Source: Symmachiella macrocystis (GTDB taxonomy: Bacteria > Planctomycetota > Planctomycetia > Planctomycetales > Planctomycetaceae). From it: a stretch of 64,000 nucleotides of DNA. The stretch spans positions 806,001 to 870,000 of the forward strand of contig NZ_SJPP01000002.1 of the NCBI RefSeq assembly GCF_007860075.1, given 5' to 3'. This document shows positions 53,514 through 61,195 of the stretch, piece after piece. A program made the position numbers and the translations under genes. How positions within the stretch are numbered: position 1 is the stretch's first letter; each line of letters starts with the position of its first letter. The notes below the pieces were generated by a model. That model saw only the letters and a list, made by a program, of their open reading frames with translations, made no database searches and was not told where the DNA came from.

Positions 53514-54451
53514 CCCAAATATGGGCGAATTTTCACTTGCTGCGGCCCGAATGGCTGATACTGGCGCCACTATCAATTGGTTTGTGGTGGCTTTGGCAGC
53601 GGAGCCGGGACCCTTTGCGCGGATGGCGTGCGCAAATGCATCCGGATTTATTGAACGCACTGATTGTGGGTGAACACTCGAAGCGAGACCTGGCGCGGTA
53701 TGTCTTACCCGTTGCATGGCTGCTCGGCATCATTGCGATCGCCGGCCCGACATGGAAGTTGGAACCGAATCCATTTGTTGAAGACGCTCAACCGCTCATG
53801 ATTCTTTTGAACTCGGATAAGAGCATGCTGCAGACCGATTCCACTTCGACAACGCACATGGAACGTGCGCAGCTGAAAATTGCCGACCTCGCAAAAACGC
53901 GGAAAGGCCAACCGCTGGGGCTGATAGCCTACGCCGGATCCGCCCATTTGGTCCTTCCGCCGACAGCTGACACCGCAGTCGTCGCCGAAATGGCCGCGGA
54001 GATTAGCCCCGACATCATGCCCGTCCCGGGGGATCGTTTGGACTTGGCCATCCAGAAGGCCGCTGCATTGTTACGCGAAGAATCTCATGGGGGATCGTTG
54101 TTAGTCATCGCCAACACGGTCGCTGCAGATCCACAGACAATCGCTTCTGCAAATCAAACGGCCAGCCCCGTTCCGATTCAGTTTTTGGCGCTCGCTGATG
54201 CGGACTTGCCGGAAACTAAAACATTGCAAGATGCAGCAGAGCGACTAGATGCGAATGTTCAAGAACTCACAATCGACGACCAAGATGTTTCCGCCATCAC
54301 CGAGTCTGCCGAAAGAAATGCATCCGCCGGCATCGCAGGCGAGAGTAGTCGTTGGCAGGAAGCGGGCTACTGGCTGACCCCACTCTTGGCGCTGGTTGTG
54401 GCATTATCATTTCGTCGTCGTGAATTGGCTGAAGCGGAGAAACCATCATGA
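53510..54451 (+). CDS. batB: VWA-like protein BatB with altered MIDAS
   Basis: The layout is as in BatA: an N-terminal WPEWLILAPLS-like membrane segment (written LLRPEWLILAPLS here), a second helix (VAWLLGIIAIAG), a VWA-type domain and a final helix. The MIDAS line reads ILLNSDKSMLQTD where typical BatB has LDxSxSM, so the first metal ligand Asp is Asn and the middle Ser is Asp. Metal binding may be lost or changed. Otherwise GLIAYAGSAHLVLPPTAD fits the family. The gene overlaps both neighbours by four bases. Confidence 0.85.
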   Translation: MTQIWANFHLLRPEWLILAPLSIGLWWLWQRSRDPLRGWRAQMHPDLLNALIVGEHSKRDLARYVLPVAWLLGIIAIAGPTWKLEPNPFVEDAQPLMILLNSDKSMLQTDSTSTTHMERAQLKIADLAKTRKGQPLGLIAYAGSAHLVLPPTADTAVVAEMAAEISPDIMPVPGDRLDLAIQKAAALLREESHGGSLLVIANTVAADPQTIASANQTASPVPIQFLALADADLPETKTLQDAAERLDANVQELTIDDQDVSAITESAERNASAGIAGESSRWQEAGYWLTPLLALVVALSFRRRELAEAEKPS

Positions 54452-55032
54452 GAGGATTCTGCATGGTCTTGGCAGTCTCATGGCTGGGATTGTGGTTCAC
54501 GCCCGACCAACAGGGACAACGGCTGATGAGTCGTGGTGAGTTTGCCGAAGCGGCCAAACGGTTTGAAGATCCGCTGCGGCAAGGAGTCGCTTGGTATCGT
54601 GCTGGCGAATTTGAAAAGGCGACACAAGCCTTTTCGCGCGTCTCCTCACCAGAATCAAAATTCAATCTGGGGAATGCTTGGCTGATGCTTGGTAAATACG
54701 ACCAGGCAATTGCCAGCTATGACGAGGTGCTCGAAAAGCGCCCCGATTGGAAAGCAGCTCAGGAAAACCGCGATCTCGCCGCAGCACGGGCGAAATTGAT
54801 TCATGGCATAGGCGGCGATCTCGGAGACCAACGCGAGGGGGCCGACAAAGTCGTCTTCGATCAGGATAAGCCCCCCGGCGGACAAGAGACCGAGGTCACC
54901 GGGGCACAGGCGATGTCCGATGCGGCGATCCAGTCGATTTGGCTCCGCCAGGTTCAAACCAACCCGGCTGACTTTTTGAAGGCCAAATTTGCCTATCAAC
55001 AAGCCGACGGCAAAGCTGGGGACGAGAAATGA
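54448..55032 (+). CDS. batC: TPR-repeat protein BatC
   Basis: A signal-like hydrophobic start (MVLAVSWLGLWFTP) is followed by about three tetratricopeptide repeats: MSRGEFAEAAKRFED, WYRAGEFEKATQAFSRV and LGNAWLMLGKYDQAIASYDEVLEKRP. The C-terminal third is acidic and likely disordered. BatC binds the VWA partners through its repeats in this cluster type. It overlaps BatB and BatD by four bases at each end, so translation is coupled. The 194-residue length is short but normal for Bat clusters. Confidence 0.88.
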   Translation: MRGFCMVLAVSWLGLWFTPDQQGQRLMSRGEFAEAAKRFEDPLRQGVAWYRAGEFEKATQAFSRVSSPESKFNLGNAWLMLGKYDQAIASYDEVLEKRPDWKAAQENRDLAAARAKLIHGIGGDLGDQREGADKVVFDQDKPPGGQETEVTGAQAMSDAAIQSIWLRQVQTNPADFLKAKFAYQQADGKAGDEK

Positions 55033-56300
55033 GTGGGCGACGCCTCAGACAAACCATGTGTGGTCTCGCTGGCCTGTGTAGCGTGTTTGTATTCCTCCAG
55101 TCGGCGAAAGCAGATGTGAAACTCGTATACATTTCTGCCCCCGCGAAAAAAACATGGGTCGGCCAGCGAACGACGTTTTATGTCGAATTAAGAAGCCCCG
55201 GTCCATTTGTGGGCGCGGCTGGATTTTCCCTGCCGCAAATTCCACGATGCGTGATCGTCAAAGTCAGCAATCCGGTGGTCTCCTCCAAAGTCATCGAGGG
55301 CGAGACGTGGTTCATTCAAACGCACGAATTTGCCCTGTTCTCTCAAGCTGCGGGAGACATCGAACTTCCCAGCTTCGAAGTTCGCTTTACCAGCCGCAAC
55401 GACTTCGACGGTCCGGGTATCGAGCATGTCGAAAAAGTGCCCGCAATGCGATTCACAATCCAGCGACCTCCCGACAGTGCCGACATCGGTTTCTTGGTGA
55501 CCACCGATGAGATGACCGTCACCGAGACATGGCAGCCACAACCTGGGCCGTCCAACCGGGGAGCGATTTTCCACCGATCCATCACGCAAACTGCTGACCA
55601 GATGACAGGCATGGCATTGTCGCCGCCACCGACAGATGTGCCGAGTGGGATTCGGGTCTACATCGGAAAACCTGAAGTCACCGATAAAACCGAACGAGGC
55701 GCGTTCAGCGGAATGCGCCGGGACACGATCACATATGTACTTCAGCAACCCGGAACCTGGACTCTTCCCACCATAAAATACATTTGGTGGAATCCGAAAT
55801 CCGAGCAGTACGGATCAAAAGTCTTGCCCGCAGTCACCTTCCAGGTCGCTGCCGCGCCGCATGAAGAGACCGTCAAGCAAGCCCCAGACCAAAATGGCCG
55901 ATGGGGGCTGGGAGTACTGTTCGTAGCGGCGCTCGGTGGAATTCTCTTTTGGCAGCGAGCACAACTCGGAAAGTGGGCGCGCGCATTCTGGAATCGATTG
56001 AACCCGCCGGAACAAATGGCAGCCAGGAATCTAAAACACGCCTGCCGACAACACGACCCGCATGCCGCGGAGGCGGCGTGGCTGGAGTGGAGACTCAAAC
56101 AGCCGACCGACTTTCAACCAGCCCCTCCACTTCGTGATGCCGCAATGGACTTACAACGCCACCTATATGGGCCCCTACCCTCTACCCCCTGGCAAGGGGA
56201 CGCAATGGGGACCGCCTTCCGCAGACAACTAGCCACCAGTCCTGAGCAAACTGCATCACAACGAGTTGACTTGCCTGCGCTCAACAATGTTGCCGATTGA
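55029..56300 (+). CDS. batD: BatD-like exported beta-domain protein
   Basis: A signal peptide (GLAGLCSVFVFLQSAKA) precedes about 260 residues of beta-strand-rich sequence with Ig-like character: VGQRTTFYVELRSPGPF, FIQTHEFALFSQAAGDIELPSFEVRF and TITYVLQQPGTWTLPTIKYIWW. One transmembrane helix (LGVLFVAALGGILFW, ~292-306) follows, then a cytoplasmic helical tail. That matches BatD, the last member of Bat clusters, which tends to have the outermost periplasmic domain. It ends the seven-gene cluster; no terminator was seen on the plus strand within 170 bases. Confidence 0.88.
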   Translation: MSGRRLRQTMCGLAGLCSVFVFLQSAKADVKLVYISAPAKKTWVGQRTTFYVELRSPGPFVGAAGFSLPQIPRCVIVKVSNPVVSSKVIEGETWFIQTHEFALFSQAAGDIELPSFEVRFTSRNDFDGPGIEHVEKVPAMRFTIQRPPDSADIGFLVTTDEMTVTETWQPQPGPSNRGAIFHRSITQTADQMTGMALSPPPTDVPSGIRVYIGKPEVTDKTERGAFSGMRRDTITYVLQQPGTWTLPTIKYIWWNPKSEQYGSKVLPAVTFQVAAAPHEETVKQAPDQNGRWGLGVLFVAALGGILFWQRAQLGKWARAFWNRLNPPEQMAARNLKHACRQHDPHAAEAAWLEWRLKQPTDFQPAPPLRDAAMDLQRHLYGPLPSTPWQGDAMGTAFRRQLATSPEQTASQRVDLPALNNVAD

Positions 56301-56470
56301 AACCAATTCCATAGACGATATCGGCTTCGGTCCTAGGAATTGCCGTTGAGCTTCTTGTTATTCCAAGATTCGAAACAGGAGCAATCTTCTCGGCGTGGGT
56401 ACCAACACCTTCACTATAGCAATTGTAAAACCCGTGACCGCGTGATCTTGCTATGCAGTATCCGCAAAGA

Positions 56471-56502
56471 CGCCCGGTCCGGGAACAGACACCGGCCGGG
56501 CG
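56471..56502 (-). terminator. Transcription terminator of the minus-strand ABC operon
   Basis: CGCCCGG (56471-56477) pairs with CCGGGCG (56496-56502), and an inner CCGG (56479-56482) pairs with CCGG (56492-56495), giving eleven pairs with one bulge and a nine-base loop. On the minus strand the stem is followed by TCTTTGC, a short T-rich stretch, 23 bases after the ABC ATPase stop at 56525. Confidence 0.55.
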
Positions 56503-56524
56503 AATCCTTGCAGCACTGAGGTCC

Positions 56525-57217
56525 TTAAGCGGACTTCAAAACGGGTTTGCAGGGCATTTCGACGAGAACTCCCTCGGAGAGTTGCATCAACCGCTGTGCG
56601 GTACGTGCAGCGGCAATGTCGTGTGTGACCATCACGATGGTTTTCCCGTCTTGATTGAACTTCTCAAAATAAGACAGAACCATCTGCCGCGATGCGGGGT
56701 CGAGGTTTCCGGTCGGTTCGTCCGCCAGGATCAAATCGGGGTCGTTGGCCAATGTGCGGGCCAAGGCGACTCGCTGTTGCTGGCCGGTGCTCAATTCGCA
56801 CGGTTTGTGATCCATCCGGTCCGCCAAGCCAACGCTTTCCAATAATTCCGTCGCTCGTTCTTGCTGCGCGGCAGGCTTTGTGCCTGCCAAAAACAACGGG
56901 ACTTGCACGTTTTCGCGCGCTGTCATATACGGCACGAGGTTAAACGTTTGAAACACAAACCCGATCTTCTTCTGCCGCAAACGGGCGCGATCGACAATCG
57001 GCAAATCATAGACCGATTCGTCGTCGATCCACATCTTGCCGGTTGTGGGGGCCAACATGCCTCCCAGCAATGACAACAACGTCGTTTTTCCGCTGCCACT
57101 GGGGCCGATGATGGCCACGTAGTCTCCATCGGGAATTTCCAAATCGGTCTCTTGCAGCGCGGCGATTTCTTCTTGCCGTTTGCGATACAGTTTGCTGACC
57201 TGTTCGAGTCGTAACAT
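56525..57217 (-). CDS. ABC transporter ATP-binding protein (LolD/MacB type)
   Basis: The ATPase has Walker A GPSGSGKT (~41-48), Q-loop [12 protein letters not shown], signature LSTGQQQR (a Thr variant of LSGGQ), Walker [13 protein letters not shown] and the His switch VTHD. The combination with a FtsX-like permease one gene upstream (gap four bases) marks the LolCD/MacB type, which uses ATP to act on lipids, lipoproteins or small molecules at the outer face of the inner membrane. ATG 57217 is supported by GGAGG nine bases upstream. It is the last gene of the minus-strand cluster. Confidence 0.95.
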   Translation of the reverse strand: MLRLEQVSKLYRKRQEEIAALQETDLEIPDGDYVAIIGPSGSGKTTLLSLLGGMLAPTTGKMWIDDESVYDLPIVDRARLRQKKIGFVFQTFNLVPYMTARENVQVPLFLAGTKPAAQQERATELLESVGLADRMDHKPCELSTGQQQRVALARTLANDPDLILADEPTGNLDPASRQMVLSYFEKFNQDGKTIVMVTHDIAAARTAQRLMQLSEGVLVEMPCKPVLKSA

Positions 57218-57221
57218 GCGA

Positions 57222-58439
57222 TCAAACCTCCTGGAAGCAAAGACAAGGATCAAGGCCTGCCGCACGGCGAGCCGGAAAGTAACTAGCGGCGAAGGAGACC
57301 AACATCGCGGTCCCCGCGGCAATCAGTGCCAACGACGGAATCGGCTGAACGGCGACTCCCGCAAAGTTGGGACCAAGGACAAGCGCCAAAACGCTACCCA
57401 CCAGGTACCCGCCGATACCACCCACCAAGCCCAACAAACCAGCTTTGAACAGGAACAGGCGGGTGACGAAATGCGGCGTCGCTCCCAGTGCCATCAAGGT
57501 CCCGATTTCGCGACGGCGTTCCATCACATTTGCATACATCGCACTGGCCATGCTCGCACCGCCGACGGCGATCAAAATTGCCAGAAACAAATACGACAAT
57601 CGCGTCATCATGCGATTGATGGAGACCTGTGTCTCGACGACATTGGCGATCGTCACGATTTTCGTATTGGGCAACATCGTGCTCAATTCGGTCACCAGTC
57701 CATTAGCGACATCCTCGCAACACCCCATCACCTCGATGACGTTGACGACTTCCCCCGCATTGGATAACCGTTGTACGGAGTGCAGATGGGCGAAGACACG
57801 CGTATCGTCGATGGTCCCGGTCGGTTCCAGGGCGGCGATCACGGTGAACGATTCGCCCAACAGCTCAATGGAATCACCCGTTTTTAGCCCGGTGTGGGCG
57901 GCTAGGTCCGCGCCGAGAATGGCATCGTTTTCCTGCAGATCCTGAATCGTGCGTCGACGTGCTAAGGCTTCCGGGGCATCGTCTGCCGCATTGGCCACGT
58001 TGATCTTGGCTTTGCAACCTATATGTTTTTTGAACAACTGGCCACCTTGCCAGGCAGCCATGGTTTGCAGATCGGCCTGAGGCATAATTCCCGTCAGCGT
58101 GGCAGATTTCTCCTGCAATGTAATCGGCACGCACAGTTTCGGCGACAAGCCCTCGACACCGGTCAGTCCGGCCATCGCCAATTCGGCCACATGCTCTTCG
58201 GGAATCGTTTCTTTGTGCATGTCGGCTGCGTAGTAATCTTGGAGCGTGACCCCTTTGGGCAAAACCAACACGTTGGCGCCCAAGGTATCCAGCTTGCCGG
58301 CGACTTCCTGTTCAGAGAAGACAGTAACATTGCGAATGGCCACGAGTGCGGTCACGCCCAGCAAAATCGCCAGCACGCTGGTGAACATGGCTGTCGGCCG
58401 TTCTCGCAACTCTTTCCAGATGATGGATGTGAGTGTCAT
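57222..58439 (-). CDS. FtsX-like ABC permease (MacB/LolC type)
   Basis: One N-terminal helix (FTSVLAILLGVTALVAIR, ~17-34) precedes a long extracytoplasmic MacB-type periplasmic core (~40-270). Three helices follow, with the FtsX-domain motif MERRREIGTLMALGATPHFV (~307-326). The topology matches four-helix FtsX permeases. I start at ATG 58439 (MTLTSIIWKELRERP), since the longer frame from 58505 adds 22 hydrophilic residues. It works with the ATPase four bases downstream. The extracytoplasmic domain has only two or three Cys, so redox partnering with the thioredoxin-like neighbour is uncertain. Confidence 0.9.
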   Translation of the reverse strand: MTLTSIIWKELRERPTAMFTSVLAILLGVTALVAIRNVTVFSEQEVAGKLDTLGANVLVLPKGVTLQDYYAADMHKETIPEEHVAELAMAGLTGVEGLSPKLCVPITLQEKSATLTGIMPQADLQTMAAWQGGQLFKKHIGCKAKINVANAADDAPEALARRRTIQDLQENDAILGADLAAHTGLKTGDSIELLGESFTVIAALEPTGTIDDTRVFAHLHSVQRLSNAGEVVNVIEVMGCCEDVANGLVTELSTMLPNTKIVTIANVVETQVSINRMMTRLSYLFLAILIAVGGASMASAMYANVMERRREIGTLMALGATPHFVTRLFLFKAGLLGLVGGIGGYLVGSVLALVLGPNFAGVAVQPIPSLALIAAGTAMLVSFAASYFPARRAAGLDPCLCFQEV

Positions 58440-58470
58440 ATTGGAATCCTTTCCAGAGTTGGTTTCAGAG

Positions 58471-59247
58471 TTACGGCCGGCAATGTTTGCAGTTTTTGTC
58501 TCCACAGCCCTTTCCAGCGGCCCGTAGTTTGGAAATCAAGTGCGCCTTGGTCACGTTGGCCGGATACTTACCGAGCAGCACACCCGGTGGTGCCATGAAA
58601 ACCGTCGTTGTGGTTTGCGACGTCCGCGGGATTTCCAATTCCTTGAGGAATTTCGTTTCCGCAGGATCGCTGACATGCATGTGCACGATTTCCGATGTGT
58701 TTTGATAACACGGGATCGATTTAAACTCGGTCACACCCGCCGGCGGGGCTGTTTGATCGTCGCCATGGACGCAAAGCAAAACGACCTTGCGGTTCTGCAT
58801 CGCTAACATACAGCGGGTCATCGTCGGTGTGACAAACGCGTTGTCGATTTTGGTCGTGTCCAACACTTTGGCAAACGATGCAGTCACGGCTCCATTGGGA
58901 GCGACGGCAAGCATCAATGGCATCGGAGCACGGCTAACGCCGAAGCGCTTAACGATTGCCGCTTCTTCGGGAGCATTGACGCGCACTGCTACGGGATTGG
59001 CTTGTTGCGACCGATCCGCCAGACCGGCTTGTAAGTTCTTCCACATTGTGTTCGTCGCTTCATCCTGTTTTTTCCAGAACATGATGAACGAATATTTTTC
59101 CTGCTGCGAGCTGGCAGCAATGGAGGTTTCGGTCTTGCTGCGAGTTGCAATTTTCACGGGATCGGCCGCTTCGCATTGGGCCAATGCGCCGAGAATGCTT
59201 CCGCACGTCAAAATGATCCGCAGTGGTCCAAAGGGTTTGGAATTCAT
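58471..59247 (-). CDS. Exported thioredoxin-like protein with C-terminal Cys cluster
   Basis: A signal peptide (PLRIILTCGSILGALAQCEA) is followed by a beta-alpha repeat region with thioredoxin-like strands (YSFIMFWKKQDEAT, where the CxxC position has KKQD) and a second similar half (KVVLLCVHGDD). The far C-terminus has CGDKNCKHC, three Cys in nine residues, which resembles a metal-binding tail. ATG 59247 is set by GGAAAG eight bases upstream. It precedes the FtsX-like permease by about 30 bases and is probably part of the same operon. Confidence 0.72.
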   Translation of the reverse strand: MNSKPFGPLRIILTCGSILGALAQCEAADPVKIATRSKTETSIAASSQQEKYSFIMFWKKQDEATNTMWKNLQAGLADRSQQANPVAVRVNAPEEAAIVKRFGVSRAPMPLMLAVAPNGAVTASFAKVLDTTKIDNAFVTPTMTRCMLAMQNRKVVLLCVHGDDQTAPPAGVTEFKSIPCYQNTSEIVHMHVSDPAETKFLKELEIPRTSQTTTTVFMAPPGVLLGKYPANVTKAHLISKLRAAGKGCGDKNCKHCRP

Positions 59248-59482
59248 GGTGGTGACTTTCCACATTAATGGGAGTAAGGGGGGCTCTATTTTTTTCAGCG
59301 ATTCTCGATTGAGCGGCGACTATCCGGAGAAATCTCCGCCCCCCAACATCAGTTGTGTGCGATTTAGAAGACGCGGGCTGAAGGGGATGACACTAACAAG
59401 GCATGTCCCACTGGAGGTCATCAAATCCCAGCGTCAGCAGCAGAGGGATCGCTGAATCGGCGCGCGATCGACCTCAAGTTCG

Positions 59483-59884
59483 CTAGAGAAGCAAAGGCAA
59501 CGATATTTCATCACGGTTGGGGAGCGCTACGCGTGTCGTTTCAATGATTGTTCGAAAAGTCAACTGCGTGCTATCGACTTCCTGAAAACCCAACAAGGTC
59601 CCTTCTTCCGCGCCATTGCGCGGCAGACTGAACGTTGAAGTGACCCGTGCGGCCCAAATATTAGTGAAGCAGCAAGGACACGAATGTTGAGCGGGCGATT
59701 GCTGCGGCGCATGATGATGCCCACGACGATGAGGGCGCGGGCATTTGCAAACATCTTGGATTGTATGGGGAGATAACGTTCCAACCGCCTGCGGCGTTAC
59801 AATCTCTGCGACAACCTCATTAGCCAGACACGCCGGACAGGGTCGCAGTATCAGCAGCAACATCAATAGGTGGAAAAACTTCAT
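59483..59884 (-). CDS. Small exported Cys/His-rich protein
   Basis: I use ATG 59884 (MKFFHLLMLLLILRPCPACLA), which gives a good signal peptide; the longer frame from 60001 is basic and unlike an exported protein. The mature ~110 residues contain a dense Cys/His segment (CKCPRPHRRGHHHAP, then HSCPCC) that could bind copper, zinc or iron. The C-terminal half is beta-like without Cys. It heads the minus-strand run that continues with the thioredoxin-like protein and the ABC transporter, about 235 bases apart. No family is recognised; a metal-related role is an inference from composition only. Confidence 0.6.
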   Translation of the reverse strand: MKFFHLLMLLLILRPCPACLANEVVAEIVTPQAVGTLSPHTIQDVCKCPRPHRRGHHHAPQQSPAQHSCPCCFTNIWAARVTSTFSLPRNGAEEGTLLGFQEVDSTQLTFRTIIETTRVALPNRDEISLPLLL

Positions 59885-60101
59885 AGCTTGTTCGAGTCCA
59901 CCGATCCGGTGGACCTCTTTCTTAAAGCCATATAACCAACAACGCGCGAAGGCTCTTCGAACCGCCCAATTCCGAGAAAATCGTGTGGACAATTTTCGCA
60001 TCGATTCGAAGGCATTCGTTTGTTTTATCGACCTCTAATCCGCGTTTACTGAAGGGATTCCAACGATTCTACGGAACATGCGGATTGGCAATCAGTTACA
60101 A

Positions 60102-60139
60102 AAAAACAGCCACCCTGAGAAATCGGGGTGGCTGTTTTT
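60102..60139 (-). terminator. Rho-independent terminator with A- and T-flanks
   Basis: AAAAACAGCCACCC (60102-60115) pairs with GGGTGGCTGTTTTT (60126-60139) around a ten-base loop, giving a perfect stem with A-run and T-run on either side. It therefore ends transcription on both strands. On the minus strand it lies 44 bases after the acidic protein gene, its evident user. This is the clearest intrinsic terminator in the window. Confidence 0.9.
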
Positions 60140-60182
60140 GTTTGGGGATGCGAGTCTTGACTCGCAAGAGACGATTCAACGC

Positions 60183-60461
60183 TTAGGCAGCTTCAGAGAA
60201 CGTATCGTCCAATTCGTCGTCGATTTGGGCATCGTCTTCGATTTCCGCATCGTCCATTTCTTCATCCTCGTCATGGATGAGGTAATAGATGCTGTTCAGA
60301 GCATCGTCGAGGTAAGCCTTGACGTTTTCACTGTCAACCGAGGCGATCAGTTTTTCCAGGGACTCCACGACGCGATCGACTTCTTCGCCGGAGATCTCTT
60401 CGTACTCTTCTTCGCCGTCGATTTCTTCGAAATCCATTTCGAGGTTTTGGTCTTCGGGCAC
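60183..60461 (-). CDS. Small highly acidic protein of unknown function
   Basis: The 92-residue protein starts at a GTG with AAGGAG seven bases upstream. Acidic runs flank a central helix (VDRVVESLEKLIASVDSEN, then VKAYLDDALNSIYYLIHDE), giving a strongly negative protein that is probably cytoplasmic and may be a nucleic-acid mimic or partner-binding factor. No family is recognised. It has its own terminator, so it is likely expressed on its own. Codon use looks normal for the window. Confidence 0.75.
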   Translation of the reverse strand: MPEDQNLEMDFEEIDGEEEYEEISGEEVDRVVESLEKLIASVDSENVKAYLDDALNSIYYLIHDEDEEMDDAEIEDDAQIDDELDDTFSEAA

Positions 60462-60704
60462 TGACTGCTCCTTGTGTCGATTTCAGCTGAAACGGGGTGT
60501 TGGGGAATTTGCGAATAACACTATCGGCAATTTGACCGAGCGGGATGAAATCCTTTTCTCCGCACGCAAAATCACCGACAGAACAATTCGGAGCGGAATT
60601 CTCTCGAAAGTTGGGAATTAGTCAAGACGAACCTGCCGAATGACCAAACTTCGGGGCGCCAGCGTTTCGAGATAACATCGAATTTCCAGTTGTTGCCGCA
60701 AGAA

Positions 60705-60966
60705 TCACTTCTTCAGAAACGGCAATAAGCCTGCGTGGTGGCCAATCATCTTCCAGGTCCCGGATTCCTTGCAACATACGCTGGTTGCCCGAATAGAGAC
60801 CGTTTGAGGCACATCGACGTCAGAGGTGCGATTAACGCCCGCATAGCCCCCTGCCGTTCACAGTGAACTGTGTGCCATTGGAATGAACCGCAGTGAATAC
60901 CCCTTGAGCAACCGTCGGGCGAGATCGATCGTAATGGCGACCTTCATTTCGGGTTTGGCCGCTTTA
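60705..60966 (-). pseudogene. Decayed gene fragment with frameshift in a G-run
   Basis: The 734-base gap 60462-61195 has no intact gene but holds a coding-like remnant. On the minus strand one frame ends at the stop 60705-60707 with WKMIGHHAGLLPFLKK and reads up through GVNRTSDVDVPQTVSIRATS to a five-G run (60847-60851). There it hits a stop, but a one-base shift continues the protein upstream as AVHSNGTQFTVNG to a TAA near 60965. The sequence character (short beta strands ending in GHHAG) resembles an NTF2/SnoaL-like C-terminus. A second competing frame in the upstream part confuses the picture. Likely a recent frameshift or relic. Confidence 0.5.
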
Positions 60967-61195
60967 GCCTTGCTCCCGGAGGCGGCGTAGAGTGAGCCAG
61001 CTCATGCGCCGATCACTGTGACACACATCGTGATATGCGCAGAGAGAGCCTCGATAGTCCTCATCATGAGGCATCGTTAATCAGAAGGTGAGGCTAACAG
61101 CTGACTACCGGAATCTTATCGCGCTATCACGGCAACTGCCAATGAGCAGGGGCTGAGGAATCAATACAACGACGGCACACGACGAATACCGTCGA

